Assembly: GCA_013373325.1 (NCBI GenBank)
Contig: JABXIA010000212.1
Coordinates: forward strand, 1 to 33,267
Length of the DNA stretch: 33,267 nt
Reading direction: 5' to 3'
Source: Paracoccaceae bacterium
Lineage (GTDB): Bacteria; Pseudomonadota; Alphaproteobacteria; Rhodobacterales; Rhodobacteraceae
In this document: piece by piece, positions 1-7,909 of the stretch
How the letters are laid out: each line of letters starts with the position of its first letter
Numbering within the stretch: position 1 is the first letter of the stretch
Notes under the pieces: model-generated
Databases searched by the model: none
The model's input: only the letters and a program-made list of their open reading frames with translations
What the model was told of the DNA's origin: nothing
Position numbers and translations under genes: made by a program

Positions 1-1
1 C

Positions 2-286
2 GGCTCAGAATACCTCTGGCCGGGCCGATTTCACGATCGTCTGCACATCTCAACGCGGCAGTACGCCCGTCTCGTGCGGGACTGGGTGAGGTCCATCGGG
101 CTGGATTCCACATCCTATGGGACGCATTCCATGCGCCGGACGAAGGTGGCGCATATCTACAGAAAGACTGGCAACCTGCGGGCCGTTCAGCTCCTGCTCG
201 GACATACCAAGATGGACAGCACCGTCCGCTATCTCGGCGTCGAGCTGGAGGATGCTCTCGAAATCTCCGAAAGCGTGGAGATTTGA
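2..286 (+). CDS. Tyrosine recombinase/phage integrase, C-terminal part (5' end outside window)
   Basis: The reading frame is open from the window edge to the stop, so the N-terminal part lies upstream. The visible 94 residues are the end of a tyrosine recombinase catalytic domain. THSMRRTK carries the HxxR pair, LLGHTKMDSTVRYLG carries the second conserved histidine (GH), and the RYLG tyrosine is the expected nucleophile. Proteins of this family cut and rejoin DNA at attachment sites of phages, integrons or genomic islands. The catalytic end looks intact; whether the whole gene is intact cannot be judged. Together with the transposase remnant downstream it suggests the edge of an island or a recombination-prone junction. 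No attachment site could be recognised. Confidence 0.85.
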   Translation, partial: GSEYLWPGRFHDRLHISTRQYARLVRDWVRSIGLDSTSYGTHSMRRTKVAHIYRKTGNLRAVQLLLGHTKMDSTVRYLGVELEDALEISESVEI

Positions 287-726
287 AGAATTTGGGCCGC
301 TTGCAAAGGCGGCCCAAAGAATACATCCGAAGGTTGTTGCCGATGCTACAGTCGCAACCCGCTTTCCAGACATTTGCCAAAGAAGCGAGCACAGAACTCT
401 GACACTCTGAACAGAAACTGGGGACTCACCTCAAATGTGGCAAAGGGCCGTTTCAAAACCCAAATGTGGATTGTCTGCTAGCATTGGGCATTTGACGCCT
501 TAATAAAGTTTCAGGTTTTCACCAGCGTGTTCGACTAAATCCTTTCCTCGACTAGGATAATATTTCGGACGTGGTAGACAGTTACTTATGAACATTAGTC
601 GTGCCAAAATCTTCCTCTGGACCTCCAATAAGCTCTTCAAGTTAGCGGAGGCGCTGCGCCGAAGAGCCGCATCTCGCAAAGGGCCAGCGAAATTCGTCGA
701 TCTTGCCCCTACCGATGAGGCAGACT
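287..726. other. Region without a convincing gene between integrase end and IS remnant
   Basis: About 440 bp, visibly more AT-rich around 480-600 than its surroundings. The only start-to-stop frame with some appeal on the plus strand is a 46-codon ORF at 588-728 (begins MNISRAKIF, basic, ends PTDEAD). It has no clear ribosome binding site and no family I recognise, so I do not call it a gene. No tRNA or terminator was recognised. Confidence 0.5.
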
Positions 727-760
727 GACCTGCCCCCCGCGAAATCCCTCACCATGATGT

Positions 761-999
761 AGAGGCGGCTACCGCCGGATTGGCGTGTTGCTTGAGCGCA
801 AGGCATGAGAATGAACCACAAGAAACTGTATCGGTTCTACCGGGAAGAAGGGCTGTCAGTGAAGCGGCGGCGCGGCCGCAAGCGGGCCCGCGGATCTCGC
901 ACACCGATGCCGGAGGCTGCGTATCCCAATGCGCGCTGGTCGCTGGACTTCCTGGCTGACAGCTTCGGCCCATCCCGGAAATTCCGCATCCTGGCGGTG
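761..999 (+). pseudogene. IS3-family transposase (OrfB) remnant, frameshifted and truncated
   Basis: Translated segments match the N-terminal part of IS3-family OrfB: a YRRIGVLLERK stretch in the frame of position 761, then MNHKKLYRFYREEGLSVKRR and PNARWSLDFLADSF, FRILAV in the frame of position 805. The two parts are joined only if one base is restored in the run near 800-803, so a one-base deletion has broken the frame. Homology stops after FRILAV at 999, just where the DDE catalytic core should continue. The sequence at 727-742 (TGACCTGCCCCCC...) resembles an IS3-type terminal repeat, which would imply an internal deletion between the end and the OrfB fragment; this is tentative. No matching right end is present before the kinase gene at 1062. 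The element cannot transpose by itself. Confidence 0.8.
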
Positions 1000-1061
1000 A
1001 AAAGATCGGGCGGGATTACCCCCTACGTCTGTGATGCCTGCTGCCTTGCCTGCGAGCCGTT

Positions 1062-2015
1062 TCATTTGTGAATTCCTTTCCTAGCCAGGTACTGTCGTGC
1101 CAGCACACGGGCGGTTCCGATGAACCGCTGGTTGCGGCCTTTGGATCCGGGCTCATCCATTCGGGTGATGATCCAGCCCGCATATGTTGCCGACCTCAGC
1201 ACCAGGAACAGGTCAAGTGCAGTCAAGTCAATCACCCGAACTGACAGATAGCCGGCGATCAGCGCGGCGCGCAGCGCCGGGTAGTCGGCCTCCTGCATGT
1301 TTCTGAGCAGCGTGGTGGCCAAATCGAAAAGGCGGAAGCCAAAGCCGCTGTCGTCGAAATCGATCAGCTGCAGCTTGCCGCCGTCTGCCATGATGTTTTC
1401 GCGCACGAGATCCGCGTGGATAAGCCCGAAGTCCAGAGTAGATTCCAGCTGCTGCAGTTCGGCATCAGCTTCGCTGCGCAGGGCAAGAAACAGTGAACGG
1501 TCTTCTGTTGTGAGGCCGGGGTTATCCCAGAACCGGCCCCAGAGCGGGTTGGCACCAAGCAGACCTTTCCGGTCCCAGGACCAGCGACTGAAACCCTTCG
1601 GCGGAGTCCAGCGGTCGGAGACTGAGTGCAGCCGGGCCATTTCGCGGCCGATGCCAAAAAACAGGCCAGTGCGATTACCTGTGTTCAAACCACCGCCTGT
1701 CCGGCCGATCGGGGCACCGGATAGCCAGGTAAGCACATCCGCCTGCAATCCGCCGGCTTTATGCAGGAACTCTCCTGAGGGTGAGGTGACTGGGGCCGGG
1801 ACACGCAGGCCGCCCTCTGCTGCGGAGTTCATCCATTGCAGCTCCGACCACAGTTCTGCATCGGTCCGGTAGCCTGGGCGGTGCAGGCGCAGCGCATATG
1901 ACTTGCCGCTGTGGTCCAACCGGTAGACCTGGTTTTCACGGGTGGCTATCAGGCTGGCACCTGCGCCCTCCATTCCCCAGAGCGCCAGAGCTTCCTTTAC
2001 TGCCGTCGCGCTCAT
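1062..2015 (-). CDS. APH/choline-kinase-fold small-molecule phosphotransferase
   Basis: A 317-residue kinase of the aminoglycoside phosphotransferase/RdoA-like superfamily. The N-lobe is marked by ENQVYRL and YALRLHRPGY (residues 27-50). The catalytic loop HADLVREN has H200, D202 and N207, and the metal-binding LIDFDDSG lies at 218-224. Members phosphorylate hydroxyl groups of small molecules such as homoserine, choline, hydroxylysine or aminoglycosides. The start overlaps the stop of the preceding class III PLP gene by 4 bp (ATGA), implying translational coupling. It is the last gene of an eight-gene operon. Inference: it makes the phosphorylated substrate used by the neighbouring PLP enzyme, as hydroxylysine kinase does for PHYKPL. 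Antibiotic resistance is unlikely given the catabolic context. The transposase remnant ends about 60 bp beyond its stop. Confidence 0.88.
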   Translation of the reverse strand: MSATAVKEALALWGMEGAGASLIATRENQVYRLDHSGKSYALRLHRPGYRTDAELWSELQWMNSAAEGGLRVPAPVTSPSGEFLHKAGGLQADVLTWLSGAPIGRTGGGLNTGNRTGLFFGIGREMARLHSVSDRWTPPKGFSRWSWDRKGLLGANPLWGRFWDNPGLTTEDRSLFLALRSEADAELQQLESTLDFGLIHADLVRENIMADGGKLQLIDFDDSGFGFRLFDLATTLLRNMQEADYPALRAALIAGYLSVRVIDLTALDLFLVLRSATYAGWIITRMDEPGSKGRNQRFIGTARVLARQYLARKGIHK

Positions 2016-3307
2016 GGTTGCACCGGCGTTTCAGCCAGAACCTCGTCCAGCGTGTCGAACAACAGGTCCGCATTTTCCTTGGAGAACGGCATCGGCGGGC
2101 GAATTTTCAGGGTGTTTTTATGGCGGCCCAGCTTGGAGTGGATGATGCCGCGGTGGCGCATGGCGTTGATCACCCGGTCGGTGTAGGCAATCGCCGGTTC
2201 CTTGGAGGCGCGGTCCAGGACCATCTCGGCGCCAAACACCATGCCGGAGCCGCGAACATCGCCAATGAAGTCATACTTCTCCTGCAGCGTTTCCAGCCGT
2301 GCCCGGGCATGGACGCCGACGGCTTCCGCATGTGCGAGCAGCTTCTGGTCTTCGATCTCTTCCAGCACTGCTTTTGCCGCAGCACAGGACACCGGGTTGC
2401 CGCCGAAGGTGTTGAAATAGCGGTAGCCGGAGCGGAAGGTCTTGAGGATTTCTCTGCGGGTGACGACGCCACCAACCGGGTGGCCATTGGCCATTGGCTT
2501 GCCCAGTGTCATCACATCCGGCACCACGCCCATCTTCTGATGCGCCCACATATGGGTGCCGGTGCGGCCGAAGCCGGACTGTACCTCATCGCAGATCAAG
2601 AGACCGCCGGCCCGGCGCACCACCTCCGCCGTGGGCTTCAGCCAGCCTTCGGGGTGGTTCGGAAACCCTTCGTTAAGGAAGAAGGGGCAGATCACCAGCG
2701 CGGCAAAGCCGGTGCCGGCCTCTTCATGCGCGGCAATCTGCTCCGCTACGGCAGCGGCGAATCTGTTGCCGTCCGGGTCTGGATTGCGGTAGCTGTCAGG
2801 GGCTTCGGCAAAGCGGAAATACTGTTCCAGCCCGAAGCCGACGGTTGGAGGGTTGGAGCAGCTGAGCTGGCTGACCAGCGCGGTGTTGCCGTGATAGGTC
2901 GCGTCGGTGGCCACGATGCCACGCTTGCCGGTTATTGCTTCTGCCATGCGCAGGGCAATGTCGTTGGCCTCTGAACCGGTGCAGGTTAGAATGGCCGTGT
3001 CGAGCGAGGCATCCATGGTCGCAGTCAGCTTCTCCGCATAGTCCAGAATGCCGTCGTGCAAATAGCGCGTGTGGGTGTTGAGGGTCGCCGCCTGACGGCA
3101 GATCGCCTCCACCACTCGCGGGTTGCAATGGCCCACATGCGGCACGTTGTTGTAGCAGTCCAGATACTTGCGTCCGTCGGCGTCCCACAGCCAGACGCCT
3201 TGGCCCTTCACGATATGCAGCGGTTCGTCATAGAAGGTCGAGACATTCGGCCCCAAAAGCCGGGCGCGCCGTTTGATGAGATCCTGAGATCCGGCAGACA
3301 GAGTCAT
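2012..3307 (-). CDS. Class III PLP enzyme, AGXT2L1/PHYKPL (ammonia/phosphate lyase)-like
   Basis: A 431-residue fold-type I PLP enzyme. The cofactor lysine is K270 in MTLGKPMANG, preceded by LLICDEVQSGFGR with the PLP-binding aspartate D240. Several blocks resemble the human AGXT2L1 (ethanolamine-phosphate phospho-lyase) and PHYKPL (phosphohydroxylysine lyase) subgroup as I recall it more than ordinary transaminases: YLDCYNNVPHVGHCNP, LNTHTRYLHD, GKPMANGHPVGGVV and YFNTFGGNPVSCA. Those enzymes release phosphate and ammonia from phosphorylated amino alcohols to give aldehydes. Gene order supports this: a small-molecule kinase overlaps its 3' end and an aldehyde dehydrogenase lies 15 bp upstream. 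A plain omega-aminotransferase remains possible because the subgroup was judged by eye. Confidence 0.85.
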   Translation of the reverse strand: MTLSAGSQDLIKRRARLLGPNVSTFYDEPLHIVKGQGVWLWDADGRKYLDCYNNVPHVGHCNPRVVEAICRQAATLNTHTRYLHDGILDYAEKLTATMDASLDTAILTCTGSEANDIALRMAEAITGKRGIVATDATYHGNTALVSQLSCSNPPTVGFGLEQYFRFAEAPDSYRNPDPDGNRFAAAVAEQIAAHEEAGTGFAALVICPFFLNEGFPNHPEGWLKPTAEVVRRAGGLLICDEVQSGFGRTGTHMWAHQKMGVVPDVMTLGKPMANGHPVGGVVTRREILKTFRSGYRYFNTFGGNPVSCAAAKAVLEEIEDQKLLAHAEAVGVHARARLETLQEKYDFIGDVRGSGMVFGAEMVLDRASKEPAIAYTDRVINAMRHRGIIHSKLGRHKNTLKIRPPMPFSKENADLLFDTLDEVLAETPVQP

Positions 3308-3322
3308 GGCGTTTCCTCGGGT

Positions 3323-4810
3323 TTACAGCTGAATCCATGCAGATTTCAGGTCGGAGTATTTCTCCAGGGCGTGCAGGGACTTGTCATGGCCGTTGCCGGA
3401 CTGCTTGACGCCGCCGAGGGGCACGGTCAGGTCGGAACCGCCGTAAGTGTTCACATGCACGATGCCGGCACGGATACCTGCTACCATCCTGTGCGCCCGG
3501 CTGAGGTTTGCGGTCCAGACCCCGGCAGAGAGGCCGTAAGTGGTGGCATTGGCCAGGCGGATGGCTTCTTCTTCATTCTTGAAGGTGGTGACGGCCAGCA
3601 CAGGACCGAACACCTCATTCTGGAACAGATTGTCCTGCGGTTTTACGCCCGCCATGATGGTCGGCTGCATGTAGAAACCACCGGTTTCCTGCAGGATGCG
3701 CTTGCCGCCGCTGCGCAGTTCGGCGCCCTCGGCCTCGGCGCGGGCGGCGAACTCCAGGTTGGCCTCCAGCTCAGCCAGCGAATGCACCGCACCAATCTGG
3801 CTGGACAGATCCAGCGGATCGCCGACCCGGAAGGCCTCAGCATGGCGGGCCATTTCGGCGACGAACTCTTCGGCGATGTCCTCCTGCACCAGGAGCCGTG
3901 AGCCGGCCACGCACACCTGGCCTGAATTGCGGAAGATGCCCGCGGCGGAAATCTTGGCCGTCTCGGCTAGGTCGGGTGCATCACTAAAGATGATATTGGG
4001 GGATTTGCCGCCCAGCTCCAGATAGCAGCGCTTGAGGTTGGAGCGGGCCGAATATTCCAGCAGCCGCCGCCCGGTGGCGCCGGAGCCGGTGAAAACCATG
4101 ATGTCCACATCCATGCTGAGCGCCAGGGTCTCACCCACCACGCTTCCCTTGCCGGTGACCACGTTGAAGACGCCGGGCGGCAAACCGGCTTCAACCGCAA
4201 GTTCGGCGACCTTCAGCAAGCTGAGCGAGGCGCTTTCGGCAGGTTTCAGGACAACTGAATTGCCTGCCGCCAGTGCCGGGGCGATTTTCCAGGAGCCGAT
4301 CATCAGAGGGAAGTTCCAGGGCACGATGGCACCGACCACACCGACCGGCGCGTGATGCACCATGGCCAGCACACTCTCCGCCGTGGGTGCGATTTGTCCA
4401 TAGACCTTGTCGATCGCCTCGCCGTAGTAGCGGAATGTGGCGGCGGCAGAGAGCGCCTCGGCCTTGATCGCCATGGTGATTTCGGTGCCATTGTCGCGCA
4501 CCCCAAGAACCGCCAGTTCCAGAGCCCGCTCCTCGATCAGATCACCCAGCTTCATCAGCACTTTCTTGCGGGCGGCGGGGGCCATGCGGGACCAGTGCCC
4601 GGCCTCAAAAGAGGCCCTTGCAGAGGCGATGGCACGCTCCATGTCGGCAGGTGTTCCTTCTGCCAAGCTGCCAAATGGCTTGCCGTCGATCGGGGAAATC
4701 ACCTCCAGAGTGCCGCCGGTCAAGGAAGCCTGTTGCTCGCCATCGATGAAATGGCCCTGGACCGGCACCTCCAGCTGGCGGAGGGCGTTGATATCGTTCT
4801 GGTTTAGCAT
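3323..4810 (-). CDS. NAD(P)-dependent aldehyde dehydrogenase
   Basis: Aldehyde dehydrogenase superfamily, 495 residues, oxidising an aldehyde to a carboxylate with NAD(P). Visible motifs in order are GAIVPWNFPLM, the Rossmann region FTGSGATGRR, ELGGKSPNIIF with the general-base glutamate near residue 265, NSGQVCVAGSR with the catalytic cysteine near 300, and NEVFGPVLAV. The frame is open upstream to 4885, but the ATG at 4810 is preferred. It follows an AGGGGT ribosome binding site, lies 4 bp after the tctA stop and gives the usual family length. The closest general resemblance is to betaine-aldehyde/aminobutyraldehyde type enzymes, which does not fix the substrate. Inference: it oxidises the aldehyde released by the neighbouring PLP lyase-like enzyme. 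Confidence 0.92.
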   Translation of the reverse strand: MLNQNDINALRQLEVPVQGHFIDGEQQASLTGGTLEVISPIDGKPFGSLAEGTPADMERAIASARASFEAGHWSRMAPAARKKVLMKLGDLIEERALELAVLGVRDNGTEITMAIKAEALSAAATFRYYGEAIDKVYGQIAPTAESVLAMVHHAPVGVVGAIVPWNFPLMIGSWKIAPALAAGNSVVLKPAESASLSLLKVAELAVEAGLPPGVFNVVTGKGSVVGETLALSMDVDIMVFTGSGATGRRLLEYSARSNLKRCYLELGGKSPNIIFSDAPDLAETAKISAAGIFRNSGQVCVAGSRLLVQEDIAEEFVAEMARHAEAFRVGDPLDLSSQIGAVHSLAELEANLEFAARAEAEGAELRSGGKRILQETGGFYMQPTIMAGVKPQDNLFQNEVFGPVLAVTTFKNEEEAIRLANATTYGLSAGVWTANLSRAHRMVAGIRAGIVHVNTYGGSDLTVPLGGVKQSGNGHDKSLHALEKYSDLKSAWIQL

Positions 4811-4814
4811 GCTG

Positions 4815-6341
4815 TTACCCCTGCTGGCTGGAATGCTCGTAGTCCGGCCCGAGCGGCTCCGGATTTTGCTTGGCCTTCTGCTCAAGGATCAAGGTGCGGA
4901 TGTGAAGCACCACGATTCCGATGATCATCACAAAGATGATTGCGGCGATGGGGCGGCTGATGAAATCGATGGGGGTTTTCACCGCTGCCATCGCGGCCCG
5001 CAGCTTGACTTCCATGATGCCGCCCAGGACCATGCCGAGGATGATCGGCACAATCGGCAGGTTCAGCCGTTTGAGGATCAGTCCCAGCACGCCGAAGCCT
5101 GCGGCAATGGCGCAATCGGTGATCGAGTTGCGCAGCGAGTAGACGCCGATGAAGGACAGAGTCAGGATCATCATGCCGAGGAAGCGGGTCGGGATTTGGA
5201 TGATCTTCAGCAGCAGGTTGGTGGAGAAAAGCAGGAAGACCAGCACGATCACGTTGAGCAGGATCAGCGCCAGATAGAGCGCCATCACGAAGTCCAGCTG
5301 GGTTTCGAAGAGCTGCGGACCGGGGATCACGTTGTGAACATAGAATACCGACAGCATCATCGCGGTCAGCGCTTCGCCGGGGATGCCAAGCGCTAGGAGC
5401 GGTATCATTGCCGCACCTGGGACCGCGTTGTTTGCGGCTTCAGATGCGACAAGACCTTCGGGAGAGCCGTTGCCGAAGGCGTCCGGGTTTTTCGAGGTTT
5501 TCTGAGCGTAGGTATAGGAAAGGAACTGTGCTGTGAATTCACCGACGCCGGGGATCATGCCCATCAGCACACCGAGGGAGGAAGAGATGGTGGCGATGCG
5601 CTTGAACCCCAGCAGCTCCTTAACGCCTGCAAACATGTTGCCCTGCACGTTGGCGTCTTGGGGGGCGTGATCCTTTTCGACCAGCAGCAGGAAGGCCTGG
5701 CTGAGGGCAAACAGCCCCAGCACCACGACGATGAGGTCAAAGCCGGAGGACAGCCAGCTTTGATCGAAGGTGAAGCGTTTGGTGTATTTGACCGGTTCCA
5801 GCCCGACGGTGTTCAGGAAGATGCCGAAACAGGCCAGCATGCCAGCAGCAAATGTCTGGCCACGGTGCGCCACGACCACCAGCAGAATGCCCATGAAGGC
5901 GGCAAGGAAGATCTCGCGGCTGCCGAAATGCGGGGCGATCAGCGCCAGCAGCGGTGCCAGTAAGATCAAGCAGATGACTGAGAAGATGCCGCCGAAGAAA
6001 GACGCTGTGTACGCCAGAGAGAGCGCCCGGTGGCCCTCTTTACGCCTGGTCATTGGATAGCCGTCGTAGGTGGTCAGCGCATTGACCGGCGTTCCCGGGG
6101 TATTGATCAGGATGGCCGGGATCGCGCCGCCGTACATCGAGCTGCCGTAGATCCCCAAAAGCAGGGTCAGTCCGACGATGGGCTCGAAGGCAAAGGTCGC
6201 GGGCAGCAGGATGGCAATGGCAACCGCAGGCCCGACACCTGGCAGGGCTCCGATGATGACGCCGCCGATGGAGCCGATGACCAGTGCGGCAAAGACGTCC
6301 CACTGAGCGAGGATTTGGAATCCGGAGAGAAGAGTGTCCAT
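4815..6341 (-). CDS. TTT transporter large permease, TctA family
   Basis: A 508-residue, strongly hydrophobic inner-membrane protein of the tripartite tricarboxylate transporter family, with about twelve membrane segments. The N-terminal GALPGVGPAVAIAILLP and the internal repeat GAAMIPLLALGIPG are the hallmark glycine/proline motifs of TctA. It forms the secondary-active permease with TctB and receives ligand from the periplasmic TctC. The start is 7 bp after the tctB stop, and the aldehyde dehydrogenase starts 4 bp after its own stop. Family ligands are usually carboxylates (citrate, tartrate, aromatic acids), but substrate cannot be read from the permease. Its place inside the operon implies import of the compound catabolised by the flanking enzymes. 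Confidence 0.95.
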   Translation of the reverse strand: MDTLLSGFQILAQWDVFAALVIGSIGGVIIGALPGVGPAVAIAILLPATFAFEPIVGLTLLLGIYGSSMYGGAIPAILINTPGTPVNALTTYDGYPMTRRKEGHRALSLAYTASFFGGIFSVICLILLAPLLALIAPHFGSREIFLAAFMGILLVVVAHRGQTFAAGMLACFGIFLNTVGLEPVKYTKRFTFDQSWLSSGFDLIVVVLGLFALSQAFLLLVEKDHAPQDANVQGNMFAGVKELLGFKRIATISSSLGVLMGMIPGVGEFTAQFLSYTYAQKTSKNPDAFGNGSPEGLVASEAANNAVPGAAMIPLLALGIPGEALTAMMLSVFYVHNVIPGPQLFETQLDFVMALYLALILLNVIVLVFLLFSTNLLLKIIQIPTRFLGMMILTLSFIGVYSLRNSITDCAIAAGFGVLGLILKRLNLPIVPIILGMVLGGIMEVKLRAAMAAVKTPIDFISRPIAAIIFVMIIGIVVLHIRTLILEQKAKQNPEPLGPDYEHSSQQG

Positions 6342-6348
6342 AGCGTCC

Positions 6349-6888
6349 TCAAAGGTAAGTCAGCGCAAAAGCGCGCAGCGCATCGGGCAAATGCTGGTAG
6401 ATTTCGCCTGCGGGAATTTTGACCTGTAGAAAACCCCGAAAGATCAGCGCTATGCAGGTGGCAAACAGTGCGGCAAGCGCAAGGTGTTGCGGGCGGCGGA
6501 AGCCTGCGCGCAAGATTATGAAAACGGCAAAGAGTATGGTTGACGGCAAGTAGCCGGCGAGAGGGACAATGGCGACATAAGCCAGGAAGTAGAGGACGTA
6601 TTCAAGCGATCGCAGCCAGAACAAGACTTCCTTCAGCCGACCGTAAATGCGCGGTGACACCATTGAGCCCAGCAGGTGAAAGGCCCCGAAGATCACCATT
6701 CCCCAGACCGCAATGCTGGGCCATAGCGACGGCTGGCCGAACCATTTGGTGCGTTTCACCCATTTGGTCTGCTCGCCCAGCTGACTCAGCAAAAACAGCG
6801 CGAATAGCAGGAAAATAATGGCAAAAACCAGATCGCCGGGCCGCCGGTAGCGCTGAAACAGTTCCTGAAAATACTTGATACGTGTCAT
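6349..6888 (-). CDS. TTT transporter small permease, TctB family
   Basis: A 179-residue membrane protein with four predicted hydrophobic segments: LVFAIIFLLFALFLL, the stretch around WPSIAVWGMVIFGAFHLL, YVLYFLAYVAIVPLAGYLPS and HLALAALFATCIALIFRGF. This is the usual layout of the poorly conserved TctB subunit. The frame extends to 6942, but the ATG at 6888 follows a GGAGGAGGAC ribosome binding site and gives a normal length. It lies between tctC (60 bp gap) and tctA (7 bp gap). The family call depends mostly on this context. Confidence 0.9.
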   Translation of the reverse strand: MTRIKYFQELFQRYRRPGDLVFAIIFLLFALFLLSQLGEQTKWVKRTKWFGQPSLWPSIAVWGMVIFGAFHLLGSMVSPRIYGRLKEVLFWLRSLEYVLYFLAYVAIVPLAGYLPSTILFAVFIILRAGFRRPQHLALAALFATCIALIFRGFLQVKIPAGEIYQHLPDALRAFALTYL

Positions 6889-6948
6889 CGCAGCGTCCTC
6901 CTCCTGCCGCGGCGGATGCCGGGGCGCAATGATGCGCCCCAAGCGGTC

Positions 6949-7878
6949 TTATTCGCCGACCAGCGCGTTGATCTCGGCTAGATCGGTGATGTCTTTCTCG
7001 ATCTGCTGTGAAGAACTCTCTGCATCCTTCCAATAGAGCAGCACGCCGGTTTCCTTCATCAGGTTAATCGCCGCTTCGGTTTCCAGCGTGGCCTTGGCAG
7101 CGGCCGCGATCTTCTCGCGCGCATCTGCCGGTGTGTCCTTGTGCACAAACAGTCCGTTCCACAGCGACAGCTCCAGTCCCGGAACAACTTCGGCCATGGT
7201 CGGCACATCCGGGGTAAGCGCGGTGCGCTCGGATCCGATGCTGGCCAGGATCTTGATGCTGTCCATGCAGGGCAGCAGGGTCTGCAAGGTGCCATTCACA
7301 ACGTCGACGTCTCCCGAGGCCAGAACGTTGCAGTCAAGCAGGTCGTAGGCGGCTTCACTGGTGAAATCGAAGCCGGATTTGATAGCGGCGGCGAAAGTCA
7401 CCTTGGTCGGCGCCAGGAAAGAGCCATAGTGGCCCAGAGAGACGTCATTTTCCGCGCCATAGGCCGACAGCTCCTCCCAGGTGTCATAAGGTTTGTCCGC
7501 CAAGGTTGCGACCACAAACGGATAGGTCAGGAAAATGCCGACCGGATCAAACGGGTTGGGGGCCAGTTCCGGGATGCCGATTTCGGGCCCAACCACCGGC
7601 ACCCCGATCACGAAAGACCCAACGGTGTAGCCATCTGCCGGTGCGTTTGCCACTTCAACGGCACCGGGGAACGGGCCGCCGCCGCCGCCCGGCTTGTTCA
7701 CCACCGCTGCAGGAACCCCGTACATCTCCTGGAACTTGTCGGCGATCATCCGGGTCAGCACATCTTCCAGGTCACCCGGCGGCCAGGGCACCACGAAAGA
7801 GACCGGCTTTTCCGGATATTCCGCCATGGCGGCCGTGGCGCTGAGCACGGCAGCAATAGCTGCAAGTTTGAGTTTCAT
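6949..7878 (-). CDS. TTT transporter periplasmic binding protein, TctC family
   Basis: A 309-residue periplasmic solute receptor. The signal peptide MKLKLAAIAAVLSATAAMA is followed by YPEKPVSFVVPWPPGD, the classic start of mature TctC/Bug proteins, and then VVNKPGGGGG. It captures a ligand in the periplasm and hands it to TctAB. The frame is open to 7932, but the ATG at 7878 sits behind GGGAGGAAAC and begins exactly at the signal peptide. Two cysteines (DLLDCNV and LLPCMDS) may form a disulfide. The first-encoded transport subunit follows the UPF0261 gene by 31 bp. Confidence 0.94.
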   Translation of the reverse strand: MKLKLAAIAAVLSATAAMAEYPEKPVSFVVPWPPGDLEDVLTRMIADKFQEMYGVPAAVVNKPGGGGGPFPGAVEVANAPADGYTVGSFVIGVPVVGPEIGIPELAPNPFDPVGIFLTYPFVVATLADKPYDTWEELSAYGAENDVSLGHYGSFLAPTKVTFAAAIKSGFDFTSEAAYDLLDCNVLASGDVDVVNGTLQTLLPCMDSIKILASIGSERTALTPDVPTMAEVVPGLELSLWNGLFVHKDTPADAREKIAAAAKATLETEAAINLMKETGVLLYWKDAESSSQQIEKDITDLAEINALVGE

Positions 7879-7909
7879 AGTTTCCTCCCTTTTGAATATA
7901 TTCTGTTGG

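Noticed and set aside
588-728. 46-codon ORF between integrase and IS remnant
   Set aside because: No ribosome binding site, no family and near decayed mobile DNA; too little to call a gene.
1898-2974. 358-codon plus-strand frame opposite the PLP enzyme and kinase
   Set aside because: Antisense shadow of two well-supported genes, with no motif and no ribosome binding site.
4437-5396. 319-codon plus-strand frame opposite aldehyde dehydrogenase and tctA
   Set aside because: Composition dominated by H, D and Q repeats typical of the reverse of membrane-protein codons; no domain.
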